NCBI RefSeq assembly: GCF_034044635.1
Contig: NZ_JAXCLX010000001.1
Coordinates: 682,001-746,000, forward strand
Direction: 5' to 3'
DNA length: 64,000 bases
DNA from: Dongia rigui
GTDB taxonomy: Bacteria; Pseudomonadota; Alphaproteobacteria; Dongiales; Dongiaceae
This document shows positions 56,048 through 64,000 of the stretch, in pieces. Both the position numbers and the translations under genes were made by a program. The notes below the pieces were generated by a model that did no database searches, had not been told where the DNA came from, and saw only the letters and a program-made list of their open reading frames with translations. Within the stretch, counting starts at the first letter, position 1; the number at the start of each line of letters is the position of its first letter.

Positions 56048-56845
56048 GTGCGGGCAAATTCCGAAGAAATTGTTCATAATCTCAAGTACTTGCGGCGCTA
56101 CGCACGCGCCTTGATGGGGTCACAGGACTCGGGCGACCTCTATGTCCGCGTCTGCCTGGAAGCGCTGCTGGCCGAACCGGACCTGCTCGCCGCAGGTACT
56201 GATGTGAAGCGCGGCTTGTTCCGTCTGTTCCATGCCGTGGCCAATCGCAATATCGACGGTGGCGAGGGCGCCGAACTGGTCGATCTGTCGGTCGAGGCGC
56301 GCTTGCGGGCCCTGCCGACGTCTGAGCGCCAGATCCTGCTTCTCACCTCTCTTGAGGGCTTCTCGACGGCTTCTGCCGCCGAAATTCTCGATATTCCGGT
56401 CGCCGAGGCTGAGGCCTTGCTGGTCGATGCCTGGGCGACGGTGAACCAGCAGATCGCAACGTCGATCCTGGTCATTGAGGACGAACCCGTCATCGCGCTG
56501 GATATCGCCAGCCTGGTCACCGAGCTTGGCCACCAAGTCGTCGGCGTTGCGGCCAGCCAGACCGAAGCCGTCGCCATCTTCAAGAAGAGCCAGCCGGGCC
56601 TTATCCTTGCCGATATCGACCTCGGCGCCGGCGGTTCCGGCATCACCGCCGTCACCGATATCCTGCGCATGTCGTCGGTGCCGGTCATCTTCGTGACTGC
56701 CTATCCGGAGCGCTTGTTGACGGGCGAGCGGCCGGAGCCGACTTATCTGGTCACCAAGCCGTTTGAGCCCGACACGCTCAAAGTCACCATTTCGCAGGCG
56801 CTTTCCTTCACCACTGCCGGTCACGCCAAACGCATTGCGGTCTAA
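56048..56845 (+). CDS. phyR: General stress response regulator PhyR
   Basis: 265 aa from the GTG at 56048, the usual PhyR length; AGAGGG lies about 8 bp upstream. The N-terminal half is a sigma-factor mimic (LKYLRRYARALMGSQDSGDLYVR, then LPTSERQILLLTSLEGFSTASAAEIL), and the C-terminal receiver has ILVIEDEP, acceptor Asp in ILADIDLGAG, Thr in FVTAYPE and Lys in LVTKPFEP. Phosphorylation exposes the mimic, which captures NepR and frees EcfG. Diverges from nepR-ecfG and precedes a HisKA_2 kinase. Confidence 0.96.
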   Translation: MRANSEEIVHNLKYLRRYARALMGSQDSGDLYVRVCLEALLAEPDLLAAGTDVKRGLFRLFHAVANRNIDGGEGAELVDLSVEARLRALPTSERQILLLTSLEGFSTASAAEILDIPVAEAEALLVDAWATVNQQIATSILVIEDEPVIALDIASLVTELGHQVVGVAASQTEAVAIFKKSQPGLILADIDLGAGGSGITAVTDILRMSSVPVIFVTAYPERLLTGERPEPTYLVTKPFEPDTLKVTISQALSFTTAGHAKRIAV

Positions 56846-56977
56846 CGAAGTATTGTCCACCATTTGAGGCGGCTGCCCTGCCACGATCGGATAAGGGCAG
56901 CCGTCAGTAACGCCGTGCGCCGAGGGAGTAGCATTTACCATGCGCCGGCCTGAGTCTCAATTCGGAGTGGCATCACG

Positions 56978-58711
56978 ATGATCGGATCGTGGCTGCAGCC
57001 GTTACGGCACCGCCTCATCCTGTTGTTTCTGATCGTTCTCGTCGTGCCGAGCGTGTTCGGTATCGGCGCTGCCGTCGGCAATTTCAAAGTGCAGATCAGC
57101 GCAGCGCATGATGCAACGCTGCGCTTCTCCGAACTTGCATCGAATTATGAAAGCAATTTGCTGTGGCAGTCGCAGCAGATCGCACAGAATCTCTCCCGCG
57201 ATGAGGATGTTTTGGCCGTCCTACGCGGCGCGCAGGATACCCCAACGCGTGGCGCCTGCGATGTAGCCTTTGCACGTGCCGTCCAGCCCTATCCGCCCTA
57301 CGGTGCAGCCGTCCTATTCGACCTGAATGGCGAAGCACTGTGTCAGTGGGACCAAAGCAAGCGCCTGATCAATGTTTCCGGGCGCACCTGGTTCAAGAAT
57401 GTCATCGCTACTAAATCACCCAGTATCAGCGGTTATCTGGTGTCACCGATACTGAATGAGCCGATCATCGCCTACGGTGCGCCGATCTTTGACGTCAATG
57501 GCGTTCTCAAAGGTGTCGTCGCCCTTGCGATCCGCCTCAATTGGCTCGCGGCCGTCGGTCAGGAGCCGGGACTTCCCGGCATGGCTGAAGTCACCCTGCT
57601 CGATCACCGTGGTAAGGTGCTGGTCAATTCCGCGGGTGGCGAGAACCAAAGCGCACACCTGCCGAGCCCCGAGGACATCAACCGCATCACGACTGGTGGT
57701 CTGCGCCAGTTTGAAGCAACGGGCGGAGATGGACGGCGACGCATCTTTGCCGTCAATGCTCTGGGTAATAGCAGCCTGTTCGTTCTGCTCGGCATACCGC
57801 GGGCGAGTGTCGTCGATCCGTTGCTCAACGATCTGCTGGTGCAGATCGGCATTCTCTGTCTGGTGTCGATCGCCGGCATGATGGCGGCAATCCTCGGTGC
57901 ACGCTTCCTGGTCACAAAATGGACCGAAAAACTCGCCGCGGCCGCCGACGGCATGGCACTTGGCCGACTGGACACGGTGTCGGAGCTGCGTGGGGCACCG
58001 ATCGAGATCTGGCAGCTCGGCGAGAATTTGAAATCCATGGCGATCCGCCTTGAGCATCGCGAAGCCGATCTCAGGGAATCACTCGCCCAGAAGCAGTTGA
58101 TGCTGCGCGAGATTCACCACCGGGTGAAGAACAACCTGCAGATCGTGACAAGCCTGCTGAACCTCTATGCCCGGCTACCGCGCAGCGAGGCATTTCGCGA
58201 AGCCTTTGGGGAGCTGCAGATCCGCATCAACGCGCTGGCCTTGGTTCATCGCCATCTCTATGAAAGCGAAGACCTCAAGGAAATCGATCTTGCGCCTTTC
58301 ATGAAGAATCTGTGCAACATGTTGCAGGATGGTTCGGGCGTGGCGGCACGGCGCGTCAGTGTTCAGCTGGAGGTGCCGGAATTGCGCATGAGCGGCGATC
58401 GCGCCGTCCCCTTGGCGCTTCTGACGACGGAGATCGTCACCAACAGTTTCAAGCATGCCTTCCCGGACGGCCGCACGGGACTGATCGATATCCGTCTCGA
58501 CGTCACGGCTGATGGCGATGCAAGCTTGTCGATTGCCGACAACGGCATCGGTCCGAGTGCCACCGCTCCAGCGAACCCTGCCTCGACCATGGGCACAACG
58601 CTGATCGCCGCCTTTGCCAAGCAGCTGGGCGGAAAAATGACCGTCGCCGGCCCGCCGGGGACAACGACGGTCATCCATTTCCACACGCTTGCAACGAACC
58701 GCCCGATCTAG
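56978..58711 (+). CDS. Membrane HisKA_2 sensor kinase, probable PhyR kinase
   Basis: 577 aa. Helix 1 (about 12-33), a periplasmic dCache-like domain (about 35-275, with GAAVLFDLNGEALCQWD and GRTWFKNVIATKSPSISGYL), helix 2 (about 285-310), a HAMP-like segment, then HisKA_2 with the acceptor His in MLREIHHRVKNNLQIVTSLL and an HATPase with TTEIVTNSFKHAFPDG and SIADNGIGP. This is the architecture of PhyK, and its position next to phyR supports that role. No EcfG promoter was found before it. Confidence 0.92.
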   Translation: MIGSWLQPLRHRLILLFLIVLVVPSVFGIGAAVGNFKVQISAAHDATLRFSELASNYESNLLWQSQQIAQNLSRDEDVLAVLRGAQDTPTRGACDVAFARAVQPYPPYGAAVLFDLNGEALCQWDQSKRLINVSGRTWFKNVIATKSPSISGYLVSPILNEPIIAYGAPIFDVNGVLKGVVALAIRLNWLAAVGQEPGLPGMAEVTLLDHRGKVLVNSAGGENQSAHLPSPEDINRITTGGLRQFEATGGDGRRRIFAVNALGNSSLFVLLGIPRASVVDPLLNDLLVQIGILCLVSIAGMMAAILGARFLVTKWTEKLAAAADGMALGRLDTVSELRGAPIEIWQLGENLKSMAIRLEHREADLRESLAQKQLMLREIHHRVKNNLQIVTSLLNLYARLPRSEAFREAFGELQIRINALALVHRHLYESEDLKEIDLAPFMKNLCNMLQDGSGVAARRVSVQLEVPELRMSGDRAVPLALLTTEIVTNSFKHAFPDGRTGLIDIRLDVTADGDASLSIADNGIGPSATAPANPASTMGTTLIAAFAKQLGGKMTVAGPPGTTTVIHFHTLATNRPI

Positions 58712-58730
58712 GGCCGAGCGGCGCGTGAAG

Positions 58731-59213
58731 TTACCCGTTAGACGACTTCGCTGCCGCCGAAACGACGGCAAATTCGAGGTCGTCTAGTTCTTGGCGCGGC
58801 GCCTTGATCTCCTTGACGATGGCCGACGCCTCATTGGGCGAGAGCTTTACCCCGTTTGGAGACCCGGGCGTCCGCGATTTGCGGATGACATCGAGCAAGC
58901 GCCCGACAGCGCCCGGCAAGTCGAGTGCCTCGGACAGCACATCGCCCGCTTCACGCGGGGTCTGGGCGGTCGCATCGGCAAGCTGCTTGGTGTAAGCCTC
59001 AAGGAAAGGCGCGCGGCCGACCTTGGCATAGCAGGCCGCATCCAGCAGAACCGATTTGGCCAGCGTCGGGCGCCCCGCCCGGTCGGGATCCGAATAATCC
59101 CTGATCGTCTTGGGCGACAGGTTGGCCGCTTTGGCGGCATTGGTGACACCGAGAATGCGCAACACATCCAGGGTGGCATCTTCGAAACTTCCGGCTGCAC
59201 GAATTTTAGTCAT
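58731..59213 (-). CDS. Unknown 160-aa protein with N-terminal helix-turn-helix-like segment, candidate stress-regulon member
   Basis: The first 60 residues contain DVLRILGVTNAAKAANLSPKTIRDYSDP, which looks like a helix-turn-helix of the phage-repressor or transcriptional-regulator type; the rest is helical and unassigned. No signal peptide or membrane helix. An EcfG-type promoter match on the minus strand (59289-59313) lies about 75 bp before the ATG. The divergent neighbour has its own match. Confidence 0.7.
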   Translation of the reverse strand: MTKIRAAGSFEDATLDVLRILGVTNAAKAANLSPKTIRDYSDPDRAGRPTLAKSVLLDAACYAKVGRAPFLEAYTKQLADATAQTPREAGDVLSEALDLPGAVGRLLDVIRKSRTPGSPNGVKLSPNEASAIVKEIKAPRQELDDLEFAVVSAAAKSSNG

Positions 59214-59288
59214 TCTGCCTCCAATCAGGCTGGACGAGGAAAGAGAATCCGCTCTGCCGGCCTAATTCCGGCGTGGGATTGAAAGCTG

Positions 59289-59313
59289 AACAGTAAAAAT
59301 CGGACAGAGTTCC
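59289..59313 (-). promoter_or_regulatory. EcfG-type promoter of the 58731-59213 gene
   Basis: Minus strand GGAAC (59313-59309), 16-bp spacer, TGTT (59292-59289); one base from consensus. Start point near 59281. Confidence 0.55.
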
Positions 59314-59341
59314 CGTCACAAAGGAATTAGGGCGAGCAACA

Positions 59342-59366
59342 GGAACAAGCCTGGGCTCTCTTTGTT
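59342..59366 (+). promoter_or_regulatory. EcfG-type promoter of the AI-2E family transporter gene
   Basis: Plus strand GGAAC (59342-59346), 16-bp spacer, TGTT (59363-59366). The start point near 59374 falls after the most upstream ATG (59369), so that ATG cannot be the start from this promoter. Confidence 0.55.
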
Positions 59367-59422
59367 ATATGCCCGCACAATTTTGGGGCATCGCGGCCAT
59401 GAGTAGTTTGGAGAGCGCGCCG

Positions 59423-60517
59423 ATGCAACGGGACACGATCCCGGCGAATGCGCCCCTGGTCGTATCCAGTGAGAGCGAGCCGGAAGCGCGCCGCGCCAAT
59501 ACCCAGGCGGGGGCTGTTCTGTTTCTGGCGGTCATTGCCGGTCTGGTCGCCCTCTATTTCGCCCAGTCGGTCGTCTTGCCGGTCATCATCGCGTTCGTCC
59601 TGCGCCTGCTTTTACAACCAGTCTTCAAGATCGGGCTGAAGGCGCGCCTGCCACGATCGGTTGCGGCAGTGCTCACCATCCTTTTCCTGCTTGGCGTCGC
59701 CGTGCTGGCCTGGATACCGTTGAGCGGATCCGCCGGCCTCTGGATAGCCAAACTGCCCGATGCCATCGCAACGCTGACGGAACGCCTCAGCCTGCTGCAC
59801 GAGCCAATCGACTTCATCCAGCGCCTCGTGCGCCATGCCGAGCGTGCCACCAACGGCGGCAGCAATACGGTGGCCGTCCAGCATTTCGATCTGGTGGGCA
59901 CTGTCATCGAGGGGCTGCGCGCCATTACCGATGGCCTCTTCACCACCACCATCATCTTGTTTTTCCTGCTGGTTGCCGGCGACAAGTTTTTGCGCCGGCT
60001 GGTGGAATTGCTGCCCACTTTCCGCCAGAAGCGGCAGTTGATCGAGATCTCGCAGCAGATCGAAGACGATATCTCGGCCTATCTGGTCACGATCAGCATC
60101 ATGAATGTCGCGGTTGGCGTGATGGTCGCCATCGCCATGTATTTCTGCGGCATGGCCGATCCGTTGCTGTGGGGCGTCCTGGCATTGGCGGTCAATTTCG
60201 TCCCCATCCTAGGGCCATTGGTGGGGATCGGCATTTTTCTGCTGGTCGGCTTCATCACCTTCGACAATTGGCTGGCCGTGCTGCCCGCGGCACTCTATCT
60301 CGTCATTCACGTGATCGAGGGAGAGATCGTGACACCGATTCTGCTTGCCAAGCGCTTTACGCTCAACCCCGTCGGCGTCATCCTGTCGCTGGTGTTCTGG
60401 TATTGGATGTGGGGCGTGCCCGGCGCAATTCTCGCCGTGCCGATGCTGGCCATGGTCAAGATCGTCAGCGACCGGATCGAGGCGCTGCATCCGCTCGGCC
60501 ACATGCTGGAAGATTGA
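59423..60517 (+). CDS. AI-2E family (PerM/TqsA-like) transporter
   Basis: About 364 aa from the ATG at 59423, which has GGAGAG 7 bp upstream; ATGs at 59399 and 59369 are in frame but less supported. Seven or eight membrane helices, with the family segments ALYFAQSVVLPVIIAFVLRLLLQP near the start and PILGPLVGIGIFLLVG, EGEIVTPILLAKRFTLNPVGVILSL near the end. Family members move AI-2, indole or ions, and several are stress-related; the substrate here is unknown. Likely part of the general stress regulon. Confidence 0.88.
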   Translation: MQRDTIPANAPLVVSSESEPEARRANTQAGAVLFLAVIAGLVALYFAQSVVLPVIIAFVLRLLLQPVFKIGLKARLPRSVAAVLTILFLLGVAVLAWIPLSGSAGLWIAKLPDAIATLTERLSLLHEPIDFIQRLVRHAERATNGGSNTVAVQHFDLVGTVIEGLRAITDGLFTTTIILFFLLVAGDKFLRRLVELLPTFRQKRQLIEISQQIEDDISAYLVTISIMNVAVGVMVAIAMYFCGMADPLLWGVLALAVNFVPILGPLVGIGIFLLVGFITFDNWLAVLPAALYLVIHVIEGEIVTPILLAKRFTLNPVGVILSLVFWYWMWGVPGAILAVPMLAMVKIVSDRIEALHPLGHMLED

Positions 60518-61303
60518 TCAGCCCTCTTTGGGCATCAGATAGCGGGCCGCCAGCAGGCAGAGCAGCGTGGTGAAGGCAAGGATGGCCGCCACCAAGGCGT
60601 TGATATCAGGGGTGAAGCCCAGGCGCATCATCGCCCACAGTCGGATCGGCAAGGTGTTGTCGGTGCCCGTCACCAACAGCGTGATCATCGTTTCGTCGAA
60701 AGAGAGCGCAAAGGCCAGGATCCCGGCGCCGATCATCGCCGAGGTGAGATTGGGCAGCAGCACATAGCGAAAGGTCTGCCAGCCGCTCGCCCCGAGATCA
60801 TAGGATGCTTCGATGAGCGACCGGCTCAACGATTGCAGCCGCACCAACAGGGTCCGGTAGACCAATGCCAGCACGAAGACGGTATGGCCGATGATGACGG
60901 TCACCAGCGAGCGATCGAAATCGATCTCGCGGAAGTAAATCAGCAAGGCCAGACCAGTGATGATGGGTGGCATCAGGAACGGCAGGAAGATGATGAACTG
61001 CAGCACCGCCCTGTCCTTGGACTTGCCGCTGTTCACATAGAGCGCGCTGGCGATGCCAAGGATCAGCGAGCAGATGACGGCGGCACCGCCAACAACCAGC
61101 GTATTGCGCAAGGCAATGAGAATGCCTTCATTAGAAACTAGCGTCACATAGGCCGAGGCAGTCGGCTGCTGCCAATCGACGACGCCCTGCTTCAAGGCGA
61201 AGAAGGATGAGGCGATGGGAACGAAGATGGGCCCGTAGAGCAGGATGAAGACCAGCCCCGTGATCGCCATCAGCCAATAGGGCGTTCTCGAATCCCTGGT
61301 CAT
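60518..61303 (-). CDS. Polyamine-type ABC importer permease (PotC/PotI-like)
   Basis: 261 aa with six membrane helices. The EAA loop for ATPase coupling is in LIEASYDLGASGWQTFRYVLLP, followed by AFALSFDETMITLLVTG, a PotC-type feature. The 4-bp overlap with the second permease shows one operon: binding protein, ATPase, PotB-like, PotC-like. Last gene of the operon, stop-to-stop with the AI-2E transporter gene. Confidence 0.92.
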   Translation of the reverse strand: MTRDSRTPYWLMAITGLVFILLYGPIFVPIASSFFALKQGVVDWQQPTASAYVTLVSNEGILIALRNTLVVGGAAVICSLILGIASALYVNSGKSKDRAVLQFIIFLPFLMPPIITGLALLIYFREIDFDRSLVTVIIGHTVFVLALVYRTLLVRLQSLSRSLIEASYDLGASGWQTFRYVLLPNLTSAMIGAGILAFALSFDETMITLLVTGTDNTLPIRLWAMMRLGFTPDINALVAAILAFTTLLCLLAARYLMPKEG

Positions 61304-62157
61304 CGGCCGGCGCTCCGGTCACGGCCGAAGACGGTGCCGACGGCGATCGCACCGATGACGACGATGGCAAGGATCACGGAAAGTGCTGCACCAAACGGCC
61401 AGTTGAAGGCCGTGCCGAACTGCGAATAGATGATGCGCCCGAAGGTGAAACCGCTTTGCCCACCCACCATCTGCGGCGTCAGGAAGTCGCCGATCGCCAG
61501 CACGAAGACGAAGGTCAGTGCCGTTATCACGCCAGGCAGGCTCAAGGGCAGGATCACGCGCAGGAATGTCTGCGCGGCGCTGGCGCCGAGATCGGCCGAG
61601 GCGTCGATGAGATTGCGTGGGATTCGTTCCAGCGACAGGAAGATCGGCAGGACGGCAAAAGGAATGAGCAGCACGGTCAGCGTGAGCAGCACGGCGTTGA
61701 GATTGAAGACGAAGAAGGTGAGCGGCTCGTCGATGAGCCCTAGCCAGATCAATGTTCGGTTGAGCACACCATTGCCGCCGAGGATCGAGCGGATGGCGTA
61801 GATCTTGATGACATAGCTCATCAAAAGCGGCACCAGCATCAGCATCAACAGGACATAGCGCTTGCGCCCTTGAAGCCCGGCCAGGAAGTAGGCCACCGGA
61901 TAGCCCGCCAGAATGGTGAGGATAGCGACTTCCAGGCACAGCACGCAGGTCTGCCACAGCACCGGCAGGAAGATCGGGTCGGTAAAGAAGCGCTGATAAT
62001 TGCCGAGGGTCAGCGCATAGGACATCGTCCCATGCTCGGTCCAGAAGAAGCTGTAGGCAAGAAAGGCCGCCAGAGGAAACAGGATAAAGGCCAGGGGATA
62101 GCAGAAGACCGCGATCCGCGCGGGCCACAGCTGGCTCTGTTTCGGCGCAGCGTTCAT
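61300..62157 (-). CDS. Polyamine-type ABC importer permease (PotB/PotH-like)
   Basis: 285 aa from MNAAPKQSQ, six membrane helices. The EAA-type loop is LIDASADLGASAAQTFLRVILPLSLPG, then FVLAIGDFLTPQMVGG, diagnostic of PotB/PotH. The start overlaps the ATPase gene stop. An extended frame to 62190 overlaps the ATPase gene and is not favoured. Confidence 0.93.
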   Translation of the reverse strand: MNAAPKQSQLWPARIAVFCYPLAFILFPLAAFLAYSFFWTEHGTMSYALTLGNYQRFFTDPIFLPVLWQTCVLCLEVAILTILAGYPVAYFLAGLQGRKRYVLLMLMLVPLLMSYVIKIYAIRSILGGNGVLNRTLIWLGLIDEPLTFFVFNLNAVLLTLTVLLIPFAVLPIFLSLERIPRNLIDASADLGASAAQTFLRVILPLSLPGVITALTFVFVLAIGDFLTPQMVGGQSGFTFGRIIYSQFGTAFNWPFGAALSVILAIVVIGAIAVGTVFGRDRSAGR

Positions 62158-63257
62158 TTGAGGACCAGGCGGCAGGCATTCGCCCGCCAATGGAGGGTCA
62201 CCGCATCGTCCGCCGCAAGAGCCACACCTTCGACCTTGCTCGGCAGGCGCAGGCGCAGATGGATCAGCGCGTCGCTGCCGGCGCGGACATTGGCCAGGGT
62301 ATGCGCACCGGCAAACTGCAACCCGGTGACATGGCCGCGGACCTGGTTCTCGTCGCCGGCACCGCTGGCGTTGAGCGATAGTGCTTCCGGCCGGAAGACG
62401 GCATAGGCCGCAGCACCCTCCGGAGCGGCAGCGAGGTGCGGCTGGCCGTCGATCGCACAGAGCAGCGAACCCAGCGCGGTCTCGATGCGCCGATGCCCGC
62501 CAGCAACCGGTCCCAATCGCCCTTCGACCAGGTTGTTGTCGCCGAAGAATCGGGCCACGAACTCGCTTGCTGGCCGATAATAGACCTCATGCGCGCTGCC
62601 CAGCTGCTGGATATGGCCATTGTTCATGACGCAGATCCGGTCGGCCATGGCAATGGCCTCCTCCTGGTCGTGGGTCACGAACAGAAAGGTCGTCTTGATT
62701 TCGCGTTGGATGTCCTTGAGGAAGGATTGCATCTGGTGCCGCAGCTCGACATCGAGTGCCGCCAAGGGTTCGTCGAGCAGGATGAGGCGCGGCCGGCAGA
62801 TGATGGCGCGGGCCAGGGCGACACGCTGGCGCTGGCCGCCGGAGAGCTGCGCCGGGAAACGACCGGCAAACTCGCGCAACGCCACCAGCTGCAGCGCCTC
62901 ACCGACGCGGGCATCGATCTCGGCATTCTTGACGCCGCGCACTTTGAGACCATAGCCGACATTGGCGGCGACGGTCATGTGCGGGAAAAGCGCATAGTCC
63001 TGGAATACGGTGTTGAACGGGCGTTTGTTAATCGGCAGCGCGCTGATATCGGCGCCGTCCAACAGAATCTCGCCGCTGCTCGGGCTCTCGAAGCCGCCGA
63101 TCATCCGCAGGATCGTGGTCTTGCCGGATCCAGACGGCCCCAGGATGGTGATGAATTCGCCGTCGCGTACGGCAAGGTCGATCCGCTGCAGAACCTCGGT
63201 ATGCCCAAAGCTCTTCGAGACGGCCCTCAGTTCCAGCAGCAATCGTTCGGTGGTCAT
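62154..63257 (-). CDS. Polyamine-type ABC importer ATPase (PotA-like)
   Basis: 367 aa from MTTERLLLELRAVSKSFG. Walker A GPSGSGKTTILRMI, Q-loop VFQDYALFPHMTV, signature LSGGQRQRVALARAI, Walker B LILLDEPLAALD and H-loop FVTHDQEEA are all intact; the last 100 residues form the TOBE-type regulatory domain. It powers import of putrescine, spermidine or a related substrate. An inverted repeat lies between it and the binding protein gene. Confidence 0.94.
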   Translation of the reverse strand: MTTERLLLELRAVSKSFGHTEVLQRIDLAVRDGEFITILGPSGSGKTTILRMIGGFESPSSGEILLDGADISALPINKRPFNTVFQDYALFPHMTVAANVGYGLKVRGVKNAEIDARVGEALQLVALREFAGRFPAQLSGGQRQRVALARAIICRPRLILLDEPLAALDVELRHQMQSFLKDIQREIKTTFLFVTHDQEEAIAMADRICVMNNGHIQQLGSAHEVYYRPASEFVARFFGDNNLVEGRLGPVAGGHRRIETALGSLLCAIDGQPHLAAAPEGAAAYAVFRPEALSLNASGAGDENQVRGHVTGLQFAGAHTLANVRAGSDALIHLRLRLPSKVEGVALAADDAVTLHWRANACRLVLK

Positions 63258-63294
63258 GGAAAAATCTAAATCACTTATGAAATAACGGGGAAGT

Positions 63295-63388
63295 CCCTCA
63301 CCCCAACCCCTCTCCCCGCAAGCGGGGCGAGGGGCTAGTTCCACGCTCCCTCGCCCCGCGTGAGCGGGGAGAGGGTTGGGGTGAGGGG
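63295..63388. repeat. GC-rich inverted repeat element, copy 3 (diverged)
   Basis: Arms CCCTCACCCCAACCCCTCTC and complement with inner CCCCGCAAGCGGGG hairpins. It is related to the copies at 20481 and 25613 but differs in the inner hairpin. It sits in the binding-protein/ATPase gap of the ABC operon, where a strong hairpin often lets the binding protein be made in excess. Confidence 0.8.
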
Positions 63389-63424
63389 CGTTTCCAGCGC
63401 GAAGTTCAGCACCGATAGCGGCAA

Positions 63425-64000
63425 TTACTGCGCCGCTTTGATCTCGTTCCAGAGATCGGCACGCTTGGTCGGATCCTCGACCGCTTCCAGATAGATCAGC
63501 TTGTCATCGGGTGCCGCGTTGGCGGACGGGGCCACCGTGTTGCCAAAGCCGGTACGCTGCGACAACTGCTCGCCGATCTGCTTCTGCAGGAGGAAGTTGA
63601 TCCATTCCTCGGCCAGTTCCTTGTCCTCGACGCCACTGGTCAAAGCCCAGGTGTCGAGCCAAGCCAAGGCGCCTTCCTTCGGATTGACATAAGCGATGGG
63701 CGCGCCGGCATCCTTCATCGCCTTGACCTGCTGCTGGCCGTAATTAGCCCAGATCAGCGCCACGTCATTGCTCTGATAGATCTGCAGCGCTTCGTCGGCG
63801 GTCGAATAGAAGCTCAGCACATTGCCCTTGAGGTCGACCAGCTTCTTCTTGATCTTATCCATCTGCTCAGGCGTCAGATGGAACGGATCCTCGATACCCA
63901 TGGTGAGGGCCGTGAAGGAGAAGTTGTGCTCGCCGTTGTCATAGGCGAGGACCTTGCCCTTGTATTGCGGGTCCCACAGCACGTCCATCGAGGTGGGCGG
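63425..64000 (-). CDS. Polyamine-type ABC importer periplasmic binding protein, 5' end cut by the window
   Basis: About 191 C-terminal residues are visible. The segments SMDVLWDPQYKGKVLAYDN, ALIWANYGQQQVKAM and KEGALAWLDTWALTSGVEDKELAEEWINFLL match the C-terminal lobe of PotD/PotF-like proteins. The signal peptide and N-terminal lobe lie beyond 64000. First gene of the operon with the ATPase and two permeases. Confidence 0.9.
   Translation of the reverse strand, partial: PPTSMDVLWDPQYKGKVLAYDNGEHNFSFTALTMGIEDPFHLTPEQMDKIKKKLVDLKGNVLSFYSTADEALQIYQSNDVALIWANYGQQQVKAMKDAGAPIAYVNPKEGALAWLDTWALTSGVEDKELAEEWINFLLQKQIGEQLSQRTGFGNTVAPSANAAPDDKLIYLEAVEDPTKRADLWNEIKAAQ

Overview
The window is a chromosomal segment of a GC-rich alphaproteobacterium, most likely a member of the Rhodospirillales. 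The evidence is a PhyR/NepR/EcfG general stress response locus (found only in Alphaproteobacteria), a yqeY-dnaG-rpoD cluster diverging from carA, PAS_5-type and DUF1499 proteins, and uniformly high GC coding sequence. Species cannot be fixed from sequence reading alone. No CRISPR array, intact insertion sequence, rRNA or prophage was seen.

Layout. 1-3.2 kb: partial Nu-class glutathione transferase, DUF454 membrane protein, 2OG-Fe(II) oxygenase, patatin-like lipoprotein. 3.3-9.8 kb: one giant RTX protein (about 2160 aa) made almost only of calcium-binding repeats, with a three-module super-repeat. 10.3-12.0 kb: catalase-related peroxidase plus cytochrome b561. 12.0-14.3 kb: a scar region with a decayed copy of the patatin gene 5' end, a visibly lower-GC orphan Ser/Thr kinase gene, a decayed 3' end of a second cytochrome b561 gene and an inactivated NTF2-like gene, ending at a CAU-anticodon tRNA. 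14.6-24.8 kb: housekeeping genes rpoD, dnaG, yqeY, carA, a DUF559 gene, carB, greA. 24.8-28.3 kb: RNase T2, small periplasmic protein, ICL/PEP-mutase family lyase, PAS_5 protein, DUF1499 lipoprotein. 28.4-50.5 kb: a surface-glycan and type I secretion locus (T1SS ABC and HlyD proteins, small RTX protein, glycosyltransferases, methyltransferase, galE, rmlC, rmlD, rmlA, pyruvyl transferase, SGNH hydrolase, GH-like enzyme). 50.6-60.5 kb: a general stress response island (small membrane proteins, DUF3309, three histidine kinases, single-domain regulator, EcfG, NepR, PhyR, AI-2E family transporter). 60.5-64 kb: a polyamine-type ABC importer, its binding protein cut by the window edge.

How the parts work together. 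The stress island contains the partner switch: PhyR sequesters NepR, which frees EcfG. I find GGAAC-N16-NGTT promoter matches in front of ecfG, both sides of the phyR/nepR gap (overlapping, on both strands), DUF3309, the 160-aa gene at 58731, the AI-2E transporter gene and, outside the island, the small periplasmic protein at 25823. The 28-50 kb locus looks like a machine for an exported RTX surface protein together with a rhamnose- and possibly pyruvate-containing glycan; both RTX proteins in the window are plausible cargo. Three long GC-rich inverted-repeat elements (20.5, 25.6, 63.3 kb) and one of another family (14.5 kb) sit between genes.
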